Assembly: GCF_021341785.1 (NCBI RefSeq)
Contig: NZ_JAJTTF010000001.1
Span: 248,001-312,000, forward strand
Source: Microbacterium sp. Au-Mic1
GTDB taxonomy: Bacteria > Actinomycetota > Actinomycetes > Actinomycetales > Microbacteriaceae
Length of the DNA: 64,000 nucleotides
Direction: 5' to 3'
The notes beneath the pieces were generated by a model. The model made no database searches and was not told the DNA's origin. It saw nothing but the letters and a program-made list of their open reading frames with translations. Position 1 is the first letter of the stretch. The number at the start of each line of letters is the position of its first letter. The translations under genes and the position numbers were made by a program. Shown here piece by piece: positions 47,020-56,546 of the stretch.

Positions 47020-47124
47020 GCGCGCACTCAGAAAAGCCTGGACCTCGGGCGTTTCCCTCGCGTTCCGGGGGAGCCGCCGCGATAGCGTAGACGCCGTGAA
47101 CTTCGCCGACCGCCGAGCGTGCCC

Positions 47125-50100
47125 ATGCACCTGAAGAGCCTGACCCTCAAGGGGTTCAAGTCCTTCGCGCAGCCGACCACGTTCGCCTTCGAGCCGGGCG
47201 TCACCTGCATCGTCGGACCGAACGGATCCGGCAAGTCGAATGTCGTGGACGCGCTCGCCTGGGTCATGGGGGAGCAGGGGGCGAAGACCCTGCGCGGCGG
47301 CAAGATGGAGGACGTCATCTTCGCCGGCACCTCCACGCGTGGTCCGCTCGGACGCGCGGAGGTACAGCTGACGATCGACAACAGCGACGGCGCGCTGCCG
47401 ATCGAGTACGCCGAGGTGACGATCAGTCGAACGCTGTTCCGCAATGGATCGAGCGAGTACGCGATCAACGGCGAGAACTGCCGCCTGCTCGACGTGCAGG
47501 AGCTGCTCAGCGACTCCGGGCTCGGCCGGGAGATGCATGTCATCGTCGGGCAGGGCCGGCTGGACACGGTGCTGCAGGCCTCGCCGGAGGATCGGCGCGG
47601 CTTCATCGAGGAGGCCGCAGGGATCCTCAAGCATCGGCGCCGCAAGGAGAAGACCCTCCGCAAGCTCGATGCGATGGAGACGAACCTGACGCGGCTCAGC
47701 GACCTCGCGGGGGAGATCCGCCGCCAGCTGAAGCCGCTCGGACGTCAGGCCGAGATCGCACGCGAGGCGCAGACCATCGCCGCGGTCGTGCGCGACGCCA
47801 AGGCGAGGCTCTTCGCCGACGACGTGGTGACGCTTCGGACAGCGCTCGCCGACCACACCCGCAATGAGCACGAGCGTCACGCCGAGCGCGTGGTGCTCAG
47901 CGAGCAGGGCGACCGGGTCCGTGCCGAGATCATCCGGCTCGAGGCACTGCAGAATTCCGCGGCCGTCGACGAGGCGCGGCGGATCTCGTTCGGGCTGGAA
48001 CAGGTGCAGGAACGCATGCGCGGCCTGTTCACGCTCGCCAACCAGAAGCTCGCGCTGCTCGGATCCGACGACGACGATGCCGCGGTCGCGGCTGTCACCG
48101 TCACGCAGGCGACGATCGACGAGGCGAGGCACGAGGCCGAGGAGATCTCGTCAGGGATCGGCCGCGCACAGGATGCCGCGCACGAGGCGACCCGCGAGGT
48201 CGCGAACGCGCGGGCGGAGCTGGATGCGCTCGACGTCGACATCGCTGAACAGAGCGCCCTCGTCTCCGCGCACGACATGCGCCTCACGGCCCTGCGCGGG
48301 CAGGCGGAGGCGGCCGCGTCGGCGCTGGCCGCCGTCCGCGGCGCGGTGCTGCGTCAGGAGAACGCGCTGGAGGCCGCGCACGGGCGTCGGCGCGAATCCG
48401 CGGAGGCGCGCGAGCGGATCGAGGAGGGCGAGGCACCCGAGGGTACGGCCGCGGAGCACGCCGAGGCGTACGAGCGAGCGCAGGCCAGAGCCGTCGCGTC
48501 CGAGACGGCACTCGGCGAACTGCGCGAGCGGCTGCACGCTGCCGAGCGCGAATCCGAGGCGCTGACTGCGAAGGCCTCCGCTCTGGGCAGCGCCATCGCT
48601 GTCACCGGCGGCGCTGCGGAGATCGTCGCGGCCGGCTTCGCCGGTGTGCGCGGACTCGTCGGCGACGCGGTGCAGGTGAAGCCGGGGTTCGAGGCGGCGA
48701 TCGCCGCCGTGCTCGGCCCGCTCGCCGAGGGCGTGCTGGTGGACGACGTGGCCGCGGCCTTCCTCCTCGCCGGCGACGACGCGACCGCGGGTGCGTACGA
48801 CATCGTCATCGCCGAAGGCGCGGCCGTGGCCGTCAGCGATGCCGGCATCGCCGGGGCGACGCCGGCAGTGCAGGTCGTGACCGCACCGGCCGGCATCCTG
48901 GGAATCCTCTCGCACGTTGTCGTCGTCGAGGATTTGGCTGCAGCCCGTGGCGCGCATGCCGCCGCCGCCGCGAACTCCTCCGGGACGCCGCTCACGATCG
49001 TCACGCGCTCCGGTGAAGTGCTCACGGCGCACACTCTGCACACCGGATCCGGTGGGGAGCGCTCGCGCCTGGAGCTTATCGCGGAGCGCGACGCGGCCGT
49101 CGACCGCCTCGACGAGGTGCGGGTCGTCGTCGACTCGCTGCGCGAGGCGCGCGAGGATGCGACCGAGACGCTCGAGATCGCGCGACGCGTGTCCCGCGAC
49201 GCGCTGCGGACGTTGCGCGAGCACGACGCCGCGCTGGCCGCGCACACCGAGCAGGTCAACAGGGTGGTCGTGCAGCACGAGTCGGCCGTCGCCGAATGCG
49301 AGCGCCTCGAGGCCGGTCTCGCTCAGGCGCAGTCGGCCGTCGCCGACGCCGAGGCCCACGCGGACACCGCGAAGAACGCCCTGGCCGGGGCCGAGGCCAC
49401 GCCGCGCCCCGTGCTCGACGGCTCGGCGAGAGACGGTCTGCTGGAAGCCCTCGAGGCGTCCCGCGAAGCCGAGATCGAGGCGCGCCTCGGTGTCGAGACC
49501 CTGCGCGAGCGGGTCCGTGCCGCGGAGGCGAGGGTGGCGTCGCTGGAACGACAGCGCGAGCGGGAACGCGAGGCCGCGGCGGAAGCCGCACGACGCGCGG
49601 TCGTCCGCCGTGCCCAGCGGGAGACCGCCTCCGGGGTGGCCGCCGAGCTGCCGCGCATCCTCGACTCGTTGGACCGCTCGGTCGCGGAGGCGCGTCTGGC
49701 ACTCGCCGCCGCCGAGTCCGCCCGTTCGGCGCAGAACGAGGAGCTGGGCGAGCTGCGGCGGCAGGACTCCTCGATCCGCGAGCGCCTCGCGGGGCTCACC
49801 GAGAGCGTGCACGGTCTCGAGCTGCAGATCCACGAGAAGAAGCTGCACCTGTCCAGCCTGCTCGAGCGTGTCCAGTCCGAGCTCGCTCTGGACGAAGATA
49901 TTCTGATCGCGGAATATGGACCTGAGCAGCTGGTTCCGCGCGATCCCGGTGCGACCCGCGATTCCAAGGACCTGCTCGCGGCCGCCATGGCGGAAGAGGC
50001 CGCTGAGGGCGACGACGCGGACGACGCCGGCGACCCGCCCCTTCGCGACGTGAGCGTCCCGATCGCGGACGGCATTCCGTTCGACCGCCGCATCCAGCAG

Positions 50101-50751
50101 CGCCGGCTGCAGGATGCGGAGCGCAAGCTCGCCCAGCTCGGCCGGGTGAACCCGCTCGCCCTCGAGGAGTTCGCGGCGCTCGAGCAGCGCCACGCGTTCC
50201 TCACCGAACAGCTCGCGGATCTCACGAAGACCCGGCAGGACCTGCTGACGATCATCGCCGAGCTCGACGAGCGCATGCAGACGATCTTCGCGTCCGCGTT
50301 CGAGGACACGCGGCAGGCCTTCGGCGAGGTTTTCCCGCTGCTGTTCCCTGGTGGCGCCGGCAGCATCTCGCTCACGAATCCCGACGATCTGCTGAACACC
50401 GGCATCGAGGTCGCGGTGCGCCCGGTCGGCAAGAAGATCGAGCGCCTCTCGCTGCTCTCCGGTGGGGAGCGATCGCTCGCCGCCGTCGCGCTGCTCGTCG
50501 CGATCTTCAAGGCCCGCCCCAGCCCGTTCTACATCCTGGACGAGGTCGAGGCGGCGCTCGATGACGCCAACCTCGGCCGCCTGCTCACGGTGTTCGAGCA
50601 GCTCCGCGCCAGCTCCCAGCTGCTCGTCATCACGCACCAGAAACGCACCATGGAGATCGCGGACGCGCTCTACGGCGTCTCGATGCGCCAGGACGGGGTG
50701 TCGGCCGTGGTCGGCCAGCGTGTCGGCGATCGCGCCGCCGCGACGGTCTAG
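47125..50751 (+). CDS. smc: Chromosome segregation protein SMC
   Basis: 1208-residue SMC ATPase that compacts and organises the chromosome with ScpA and ScpB. The N-terminal head begins MHLKSLTLKGFKSF and contains Walker A VGPNGSGKSNVVDAL. A first coiled coil follows, then the hinge around residues 480-620 (FAGVRGLVGDAVQVKPGFEAAIAAVLG) and a second coiled coil. The C-terminal head has the signature LSLLSGGERSLAAVALLVA and Walker B FYILDEVEAALDDANL. ATG 47125 is the family start; GTG 47119 would add two residues. No clear Shine-Dalgarno is seen. ftsY follows after 88 nt. Confidence 0.97.
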   Translation: MHLKSLTLKGFKSFAQPTTFAFEPGVTCIVGPNGSGKSNVVDALAWVMGEQGAKTLRGGKMEDVIFAGTSTRGPLGRAEVQLTIDNSDGALPIEYAEVTISRTLFRNGSSEYAINGENCRLLDVQELLSDSGLGREMHVIVGQGRLDTVLQASPEDRRGFIEEAAGILKHRRRKEKTLRKLDAMETNLTRLSDLAGEIRRQLKPLGRQAEIAREAQTIAAVVRDAKARLFADDVVTLRTALADHTRNEHERHAERVVLSEQGDRVRAEIIRLEALQNSAAVDEARRISFGLEQVQERMRGLFTLANQKLALLGSDDDDAAVAAVTVTQATIDEARHEAEEISSGIGRAQDAAHEATREVANARAELDALDVDIAEQSALVSAHDMRLTALRGQAEAAASALAAVRGAVLRQENALEAAHGRRRESAEARERIEEGEAPEGTAAEHAEAYERAQARAVASETALGELRERLHAAERESEALTAKASALGSAIAVTGGAAEIVAAGFAGVRGLVGDAVQVKPGFEAAIAAVLGPLAEGVLVDDVAAAFLLAGDDATAGAYDIVIAEGAAVAVSDAGIAGATPAVQVVTAPAGILGILSHVVVVEDLAAARGAHAAAAANSSGTPLTIVTRSGEVLTAHTLHTGSGGERSRLELIAERDAAVDRLDEVRVVVDSLREAREDATETLEIARRVSRDALRTLREHDAALAAHTEQVNRVVVQHESAVAECERLEAGLAQAQSAVADAEAHADTAKNALAGAEATPRPVLDGSARDGLLEALEASREAEIEARLGVETLRERVRAAEARVASLERQREREREAAAEAARRAVVRRAQRETASGVAAELPRILDSLDRSVAEARLALAAAESARSAQNEELGELRRQDSSIRERLAGLTESVHGLELQIHEKKLHLSSLLERVQSELALDEDILIAEYGPEQLVPRDPGATRDSKDLLAAAMAEEAAEGDDADDAGDPPLRDVSVPIADGIPFDRRIQQRRLQDAERKLAQLGRVNPLALEEFAALEQRHAFLTEQLADLTKTRQDLLTIIAELDERMQTIFASAFEDTRQAFGEVFPLLFPGGAGSISLTNPDDLLNTGIEVAVRPVGKKIERLSLLSGGERSLAAVALLVAIFKARPSPFYILDEVEAALDDANLGRLLTVFEQLRASSQLLVITHQKRTMEIADALYGVSMRQDGVSAVVGQRVGDRAAATV

Positions 50752-50839
50752 GCAGCAGCTCCGGACGGCAGCAGGCGACGGCCGCGCGCCGTCGGCGAAC
50801 ACTCCGGATCCGACGGGCTCCTCCCCGTAGGCTGGAGGC

Positions 50840-51715
50840 ATGGCGGAGAAGTCCTGGTCCCTCGGCCGCGCGCTGCGCGGCATGTTCGTCAAGCCCACGA
50901 TCGATGAGGAGACCTGGGACGATCTCGAGACCGCGCTGCTCACCGCCGACTTCGGTCCGGACATCACCGAGCGGCTCGTCGAGGAGCTGCGCGCCAAGGT
51001 CGAGAAGTACCGCACGACCGATCCGAAGGATCTGCAGCGCATGCTGCGGGAGACGCTCGAGGAGCACTTCGCGAAGTTCGACACCACGCTCAAGCTCACC
51101 GAGCGTCCGGCCGTCGTGCTCGTCGTCGGAGTGAACGGCGTGGGCAAGACCACCACCATCGGCAAGTTCACGAAGTTCCTCCGCGGCTACCAGCGCTCGG
51201 TCGTGGTGGGCGCCGCCGACACCTTCCGTGCGGCGGCCGTCGAGCAGCTGGCGACCTGGGCGCAGCGCGCGGGCGCCGCGATCGTGCGCCCGCAGCAGCA
51301 CGGGCAGGATCCCGCCTCTGTCGCTTTTCAGACCGTGGACTACGCCAAACGCGAGGGCACCGAGATCGTCATCATCGACACGGCAGGACGCCTGCACACC
51401 AAGGGCGGGCTGATGGACGAGCTGTCCAAGATCCGCCGGGTCGTGGAGAAGCAGGCGCCGATCAGCGAGGTGCTGCTCGTGCTGGACGCGACGACGGGGC
51501 AGAACGGCGTCATGCAGGCGGAGGCCTTCCTCGAGCACGCCGGGGTCACCGGCCTCGTGCTCACCAAACTCGACGGCTCCGCGAAGGGCGGATTCGTGCT
51601 CGCCGTGCAGGAGCGCACCGGCATCCCGGTCAAGCTCCTCGGCCAGGGCGAGGGCATCGACGACCTGACCGGCTTCACGCCGCACGTGTTCGTGCAGGCG
51701 CTCGTCGGGTCCTGA
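50840..51715 (+). CDS. ftsY: Signal recognition particle receptor FtsY
   Basis: 291-residue SRP receptor GTPase delivering ribosome-nascent chains to SecYEG. It has an N domain (residues 1-85) and a G domain with GVNGVGKTT (97-105), DTAGRLHTKGGLM and TKLDGSAKGG. The acidic A domain of E. coli FtsY is absent, as in many Actinobacteria. TAGGCT ends 6 nt before the ATG (leaderless). Its partner ffh is in the same window, 4 kb downstream. The smc-ftsY order is conserved. Confidence 0.97.
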   Translation: MAEKSWSLGRALRGMFVKPTIDEETWDDLETALLTADFGPDITERLVEELRAKVEKYRTTDPKDLQRMLRETLEEHFAKFDTTLKLTERPAVVLVVGVNGVGKTTTIGKFTKFLRGYQRSVVVGAADTFRAAAVEQLATWAQRAGAAIVRPQQHGQDPASVAFQTVDYAKREGTEIVIIDTAGRLHTKGGLMDELSKIRRVVEKQAPISEVLLVLDATTGQNGVMQAEAFLEHAGVTGLVLTKLDGSAKGGFVLAVQERTGIPVKLLGQGEGIDDLTGFTPHVFVQALVGS

Positions 51716-51795
51716 TCAGATGATGCGGAAGAACCTGTCGGCGGCACGCGCGCGACGGACTACCGCCCTGCGGACAAGGCTGGTTTTATAGCGGT

Positions 51796-52296
51796 ATGGC
51801 GATCGAACACGACTTCTTCGGACTGCTGTCCTCGGGACCGGACGGATCGATCTTCTGGTCCGAGACGGTGGAGTTCGGCGACCATGCCCTCACCGTGGAT
51901 CTGACGGCGCCCGACCAGGAGGACGTGTCCCGCGAGTCGCTCGACATCGCGGCAGCCTTCGTGTCCGGCCTGGAAGCCATCGACGACAAGGCCCGTCGCG
52001 GCATGCTCGCCGAGGTCGACGACCGCACCAGCGAGGTCACCGAGTACATCCTGCAGCAGCAGGAGGAATTCGGCGACGAGCTCACCGACTATCTCGTCGA
52101 TGTGAGCGGTGACGCCGCCGTCGACATCATCCGCTCGCTCCGCCTGATGAGCATGACCCTGCTCGTCGACGAGCACGGCGGAAGCGAGCCGTTCGCGGTG
52201 CTCGAGTACGCCCTCGACGCGGACGGCGACGACGACGTTCTGCTGGTGAACTTCGGATCCGACGGCTCGGTGCTCTCGGTCATGAGCGCCGACTGA
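51796..52296 (+). CDS. DUF2004-like protein
   Basis: 166-residue acidic cytoplasmic protein, probably of the DUF2004 family (unknown function). The N-terminal beta-rich part FFGLLSSGPDGSIFWSETVEFGDHALTVDLTAPDQ and the helical segment LDIAAAFVSGLEAIDDKARRGMLAEV are family-like. A C-terminal half DEHGGSEPFAVLEYALD follows. There is no signal peptide or membrane segment. TTTTAT ends 6 nt before the ATG, consistent with a leaderless start. It is followed by a palindromic repeat element and then the convergent lipA. Confidence 0.75.
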   Translation: MAIEHDFFGLLSSGPDGSIFWSETVEFGDHALTVDLTAPDQEDVSRESLDIAAAFVSGLEAIDDKARRGMLAEVDDRTSEVTEYILQQQEEFGDELTDYLVDVSGDAAVDIIRSLRLMSMTLLVDEHGGSEPFAVLEYALDADGDDDVLLVNFGSDGSVLSVMSAD

Positions 52297-52306
52297 GTCT
52301 TATCGG

Positions 52307-52412
52307 GGTCGTTGAGCGAGGACGCCGAAGGCGACCGAGACGAAACGCCGCCGCATGAAAGTGACCGCGTTTCGTCTCGCTCCTCGCTGCGCTCGGGGCT
52401 CGCTCAACGACC
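52307..52412. repeat. 106-bp REP-like palindromic element
   Basis: Perfect outer arms GGTCGTTGAGCGAG (52307-52320) and CTCGCTCAACGACC (52399-52412), with perfect inner arms CGAGACGAAACGC (52336-52348) and GCGTTTCGTCTCG (52367-52379). It fills the gap between two convergent genes and resembles intergenic palindromes common in Microbacteriaceae. It probably acts as a two-way terminator as well. Confidence 0.75.
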
Positions 52413-52427
52413 GCGAGGAGGGCTGTC

Positions 52428-53417
52428 TCAGACGGCCTGCGCGAAGCCGAGGTCTGCGCTGGCGGCGATGTGCGCCAGGTGCGGCGGGATCTCACGGCCC
52501 TTGGACGTCATCGACTGCGCCCACAGTCGCCCCGCGCGGTAGGACGAGCGCACGAGTGGGCCGGCGAGCACGCCGAGGAAGCCGATCCGCTCCGCCTCCT
52601 CCTTGAAGGCGACGAACTCGTCGGGCTTCACCCATCGCGACACCGGCAGGTGACGAGGTGTGGGGCGCAGGTACTGCGTGATCGTGATGATGTCGCAGCC
52701 GGCGTCGTGCAGGTCCTGCAGTGCCTGCACGACTTCCTCCGGCTCCTCGCCCATGCCGAGGATGAGGTTCGACTTCGTGATGAGACCGGCCTCATGGCCC
52801 TGCGTGATCACGTTGAGGGAGCGCTCGTACTTGAACGCCGGGCGGATCCGCTTGAAGATGCGCGGCACGGTCTCGACGTTGTGCGCGAAGACCTCCGGGC
52901 GGGCGTCGAAGATCTGGCCGAGGAACGCGGGGTCGGCGTTGTGCTCGTTCGCGAGCAGCTCGACACCGGTGTTCGGGTTGAGCTCGTGGATCTTGCGCAC
53001 GGTCTCGGCGTTGAGCCATGCGCCGGTGTCGGGCAGGTCGTCGCGCGCGACGCTGGTGACCGTTGCGTAGCGCAGACCCATCTGCTGCACGCTCTCGGCC
53101 ACGCGGCGGGGCTCATCGGTGTCGTAGGCGTCAGGCTTGCCGGTGTCGATCTGGCAGAAGTCGCAGCGGCGGGTGCACTGGGAGCCGCCGATGAGGAACG
53201 TGGCCTCCTTGTCCTCCCAGCACTCGAAGATGTTCGGGCAGCCGGCCTCCTGGCACACGGTGTGCAGACCCTCGTCCTTCACGAGCGAGTGCAGGGCCTT
53301 GTACTCCGGCCCCATCCGCGCCTTGGTCTTGATCCACTCCGGCTTGCGCTCGATCGGGGTCTCCGCATTGCGGATCTCCAGACGCAGGAGCTTGCGGCCC
53401 TCGGGAGCGGCGCTCAT
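52428..53417 (-). CDS. lipA: Lipoyl synthase
   Basis: 329-residue radical SAM enzyme inserting two sulfurs into octanoyl groups on lipoyl domains. The auxiliary cluster cysteines are [12 protein letters not shown] (55, 60, 66). The radical SAM cluster is CTRRCDFC (81, 85, 88). The usual Arg-Ser-Ser-Tyr C-terminal motif is present (VRSSYRAG). GGAGG is 7 nt before the ATG, which overlaps the lipB stop as ATGA. Confidence 0.98.
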   Translation of the reverse strand: MSAAPEGRKLLRLEIRNAETPIERKPEWIKTKARMGPEYKALHSLVKDEGLHTVCQEAGCPNIFECWEDKEATFLIGGSQCTRRCDFCQIDTGKPDAYDTDEPRRVAESVQQMGLRYATVTSVARDDLPDTGAWLNAETVRKIHELNPNTGVELLANEHNADPAFLGQIFDARPEVFAHNVETVPRIFKRIRPAFKYERSLNVITQGHEAGLITKSNLILGMGEEPEEVVQALQDLHDAGCDIITITQYLRPTPRHLPVSRWVKPDEFVAFKEEAERIGFLGVLAGPLVRSSYRAGRLWAQSMTSKGREIPPHLAHIAASADLGFAQAV

Positions 53418-54055
53418 GCGGCCACCTCCGTCGCGTACTCCGCGGCGAACGCCATGGCGACCGCGTCGGCGATGTCGGCGGGGGCGACCTCTCGGCCGAC
53501 CACCTCGCTCACCGTGGTGACACCGGCATCGGTGATGCCGCACGGGATGATGCCGCGGAATCCCGCGAGCGTGTTGTCGCAGTTGATCGCGAAGCCGTGC
53601 ATGGTCACGCCCTGCTGCACGCGCACGCCGATCGCCGCCACCTTGTCCTCGCTGAGCGGTCGGCGCACCCACACACCGCTGCGGCCCTCGACCTGGTACC
53701 CGTCCACGCCCAGGGGACGCAGCACTTCGATCAGCAGCCGCTCCAGCCGGCGGACGTGAGCGACCACGTCCATGGGCTCCGTGAGGCGGACGATCGGATA
53801 GCCCACCAGCTGCCCCGGGCCGTGCCAGGTGATCTTGCCGCCGCGATCGACATCGACCACCGGCGTGCCGTCCTGGGGGCGCTCCTGCGGCTCCGTGCGC
53901 TTGCCGGCCGTGTAGACCGCTTCGTGCTCGAGGAGCAGCAGCGTGTCGGGGCGGGTGCCGGCGACGACCTCGGCATGAACACGGCGCTGCAGATCCCAGC
54001 CGTCGAGATACGGGACGAACGCGGGGGCGAGGCCCACCGTCTGGATGTCGAGCAT
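53414..54055 (-). CDS. lipB: Lipoyl(octanoyl) transferase
   Basis: 213-residue enzyme moving octanoate from acyl carrier protein to lipoyl domains. The conserved blocks are [15 protein letters not shown], the substrate-binding [14 protein letters not shown], Lys138 in [10 protein letters not shown] and the catalytic Cys172 in [13 protein letters not shown] 54055 was chosen over an opening at 54298 because AGAAGGA lies 6 nt upstream and the protein then starts at the family N-terminus. lipB-lipA form a two-gene operon divergent from the TetR gene. Confidence 0.97.
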   Translation of the reverse strand: MLDIQTVGLAPAFVPYLDGWDLQRRVHAEVVAGTRPDTLLLLEHEAVYTAGKRTEPQERPQDGTPVVDVDRGGKITWHGPGQLVGYPIVRLTEPMDVVAHVRRLERLLIEVLRPLGVDGYQVEGRSGVWVRRPLSEDKVAAIGVRVQQGVTMHGFAINCDNTLAGFRGIIPCGITDAGVTTVSEVVGREVAPADIADAVAMAFAAEYATEVAA

Positions 54056-54140
54056 GACCGATCCTTCTGATCGAGTTGTTGTATGCGGTTCAATAATAGG
54101 GGTGAATCGCCGGATCGGCGCATCGCGATACGGTGTCGTG

Positions 54141-54728
54141 GTGACCACCCCTGCCCGCGGCGTCGGCCGCCCCCGGGTCTCCTCGCGCGAGACGATCGCC
54201 GAGGCGGCCTGCGAGCTGTTCCTGGAGTCCGGGTACGAGGGCACGTCGATCGCCGGCATCGCGCAGCGCGCAGGGGTGAGCCGGTCGAGCTTCTTCAACT
54301 ACTTCTCCTCCAAGAGCGATGTGCTCTGGTCGGGTTTCGACGAGCGTCTCGACCATGCCGTCGCGGCGCTCGCGGAGCCGGATGCGGGCGCCGACTCGGT
54401 CCGGATCGAGGCGGTGCTCGCGGCGATCCTGCAGGGGCTCGAGCCGGATCCGCTGGCGCTCGCGTTCGGCAACGCGCAGGCCATGGGTCTCGGGGAGGAA
54501 CTGCAGCGCGAATCCGCCCTGCGCCAGGGCCGGCTCGCCGTCGCCCTCTCCGAGGCCGCGCGCGGTGCCGGCGTCGAGCGGATCCGTGCGGACGTGCTCG
54601 GTGCCGCCTACGCGGTCGTCGTGCTCTCCTCGCTGCGGGTCTGGGCCGAGGGTGGCGCGGGCCACGGGTCGCCACTCGCGCAGCTGCAGCACGCGCTGCC
54701 TCGGATCGCCGATCTGCACTGGGGGTGA
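54141..54728 (+). CDS. TetR family transcriptional regulator
   Basis: 195-residue regulator with an N-terminal HTH (residues about 8-55: [48 protein letters not shown]) typical of TetR proteins whose recognition helix ends SxxxFxxYFxSK. The C-terminal ligand domain is helical and unassigned. GTG 54141 has TACGGT exactly 6 nt upstream (leaderless), while the frame opening at 54045 lies in the lipB promoter region. Being divergent from lipBA it may regulate that operon, but no operator palindrome is obvious in the 85-bp gap. Confidence 0.9.
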   Translation: MTTPARGVGRPRVSSRETIAEAACELFLESGYEGTSIAGIAQRAGVSRSSFFNYFSSKSDVLWSGFDERLDHAVAALAEPDAGADSVRIEAVLAAILQGLEPDPLALAFGNAQAMGLGEELQRESALRQGRLAVALSEAARGAGVERIRADVLGAAYAVVVLSSLRVWAEGGAGHGSPLAQLQHALPRIADLHWG

Positions 54729-54772
54729 CGGCGCCGCGAGCGGGGGATCCGCTCGCGTAGAATCGGAGCACC

Positions 54773-56323
54773 ATGGCTACTTTTGGCACCCTCTCCGATC
54801 GGCTCACCGAGACCTTCCGCAACCTGCGCACGAAGGGCAAGCTGTCCGCCGCCGATGTCGACGGCACCGTCCGCGAGATCCGGCGCGCCCTGCTCGACGC
54901 CGACGTCGCGCTGCCGGTCGTCAAGGACTTCACGGCGAAGGTGCGCGAGCGCGCACTGGGCGACGAGGTCAACAAGGCGCTGAACCCCGCTCAGCAGGTG
55001 GTCCAGATCGTCAACGAGGAGCTCGTCGCGATCCTCGGCGGCGAGCAGCGCCGTCTCGAATTCGCGAAGAACCCGCCGACCGTCATCATGCTCGCGGGAC
55101 TCCAGGGGTCCGGAAAGACGACCTTCGCCGGAAAGCTCGCCAAGCAGCTGCAGGGCGAGGGGCACACGCCGCTGCTCGTCGCCGCCGACCTGCAGCGTCC
55201 GAACGCCGTGACCCAGCTCACCGTCGTCGCCGAGCAGGCCGGAGCGACCATCTACGCTCCCGAGCCCGGCAACGGCGTCGGTGACCCCGTGCGCGTCTCG
55301 CGCGACGGCGTCGAGCACGCGCGCCGGCAGCAGCACGACATCGTCATCATCGACACCGCAGGACGCCTCGGCGTCGACGCCGAGCTCATGAAGCAGGCCG
55401 CCGACATCCGCTCCGCGGTGAACCCCGACGAGGTGCTGTTCGTCATCGACGCGATGATCGGTCAGGACGCGGTCAACACCGCCAAGGCGTTCCAGGACGG
55501 CGTGGAATTCACCGGCGTCGTGCTCTCCAAGCTCGACGGCGACGCCCGCGGCGGCGCGGCGCTCTCGGTCGCCTCCGTCACGGGCCGTCCGATCATGTTC
55601 GCATCGACGGGCGAGGGCCTCGACGACCTCGAGCCGTTCCACCCCGACCGCATGGCGAGCCGGATCCTCGACCTCGGCGACATCCTCACCCTCATCGAGC
55701 AGGCTCAGAGCGCGTTCGATGAAGCTGAAGCGCTCAAGGTCGCAGAGAAGCTCGCGACCGAGACGTTCACCCTCGAGGACTTCCTCGAGCAGATGCAGCA
55801 GCTCAAGAAGATGGGCTCGATGAAGAAGATGCTCGGGATGCTCCCGGGCATGGGCCAGATGAAGCAGCAGCTCGAGGACTTCGACGAGCGCGAGATCGAT
55901 CGCACCGAGGCGATCATCCGCTCGATGACGCCGGGGGAGCGCCGCAACCCCAAGATCCTCAACGGCTCCCGCCGCCTGCGCATCGCGCGCGGTTCGGGTA
56001 TGACCGTGACCGACGTGAACCAGCTCGTGCAGCGGTTCGATCAGGCGGCGAAGATGATGAAGACCGTCGCCCGCGGTGGTACCCCGAACATCCCCGGCAT
56101 GGGGCCGGTGCCCGGGATGGGGCGGCCCGGAGCCTCCTCGAAGCGCGGCAAGAAGGGCAAGGGGTCCGGGTCCCGCTCCGGCAACCCGGCCAAGCGCGCC
56201 GCCGAGAACGCCGGCGTCGGCAGCGGCGAGGCCGCGACCGGGTCGGGCTTCGGCCTGGGTGGTCGTCCGGCGCCGAGCGAGGCCGACATGGCCGAGATCC
56301 AGAAGCTGTTCGGCAAGAACTGA
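54773..56323 (+). CDS. ffh: Signal recognition particle protein Ffh
   Basis: 516-residue SRP54 GTPase that binds 4.5S RNA and nascent signal sequences. The N domain is residues 1-95. The G domain has GLQGSGKTT (109-117), DTAGRLGVD and SKLDGDARGG. The Met-rich M domain has LEQMQQLKKMGSMKKMLGML and the RNA-binding SGMTVTDVNQLV preceded by RRLRIARG. The Gly/Ser/Lys-rich tail is typical of Actinobacteria. TAGAAT lies 9 nt before the ATG, giving a very short leader. Confidence 0.98.
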   Translation: MATFGTLSDRLTETFRNLRTKGKLSAADVDGTVREIRRALLDADVALPVVKDFTAKVRERALGDEVNKALNPAQQVVQIVNEELVAILGGEQRRLEFAKNPPTVIMLAGLQGSGKTTFAGKLAKQLQGEGHTPLLVAADLQRPNAVTQLTVVAEQAGATIYAPEPGNGVGDPVRVSRDGVEHARRQQHDIVIIDTAGRLGVDAELMKQAADIRSAVNPDEVLFVIDAMIGQDAVNTAKAFQDGVEFTGVVLSKLDGDARGGAALSVASVTGRPIMFASTGEGLDDLEPFHPDRMASRILDLGDILTLIEQAQSAFDEAEALKVAEKLATETFTLEDFLEQMQQLKKMGSMKKMLGMLPGMGQMKQQLEDFDEREIDRTEAIIRSMTPGERRNPKILNGSRRLRIARGSGMTVTDVNQLVQRFDQAAKMMKTVARGGTPNIPGMGPVPGMGRPGASSKRGKKGKGSGSRSGNPAKRAAENAGVGSGEAATGSGFGLGGRPAPSEADMAEIQKLFGKN

Positions 56324-56333
56324 CACCGACGCG

Positions 56334-56369
56334 CGCGGGCGCCGTGGCCGATCCGGCCCGGCGCCCGCG
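56334..56369 (+). terminator. Hairpin after ffh
   Basis: CGCGGGCGCCG / CGGCGCCCGCG, a perfect 11-bp stem with a 14-nt loop, 10 nt after the stop. Confidence 0.6.
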
Positions 56370-56546
56370 TTGCGTGCGGCGACGGCGCCCGGCGCGGAGA
56401 TGACGGATCTCCCGGCGACACGCGCCTCGACCCGCCGAGTCCGAACCTCGCCCTCTGACACTAAAGCGTTATAGCCTTGGCGCGGCTTCGCGTCGCGTCA
56501 CGGGCGCGGATCCGCCACGCAACGGAGCGCAACCTGGAGGGTGCAC

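Noticed and set aside
46464..47090. Three overlapping plus-strand frames of 120-208 codons in the gap before smc
   Set aside because: All three frames are open because of base composition; none has a start signal or a family motif. The opposite strand has a promoter, an SD and a small ORF.
47096..47134. GTG-initiated 12-codon ORF overlapping the smc start, 7 nt after TAGCGT
   Set aside because: The geometry fits a leaderless upstream ORF, but the peptide is arbitrary and nothing else supports it.
48151..51171. 1006-codon minus-strand ORF opposite smc and ftsY
   Set aside because: Antisense shadow across two well-supported genes.
54056..54140. N-terminal extension of the TetR protein from 54045
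   Set aside because: It would overlap the lipB start and promoter; GTG 54141 has a well-placed -10 and yields the usual TetR N-terminus.
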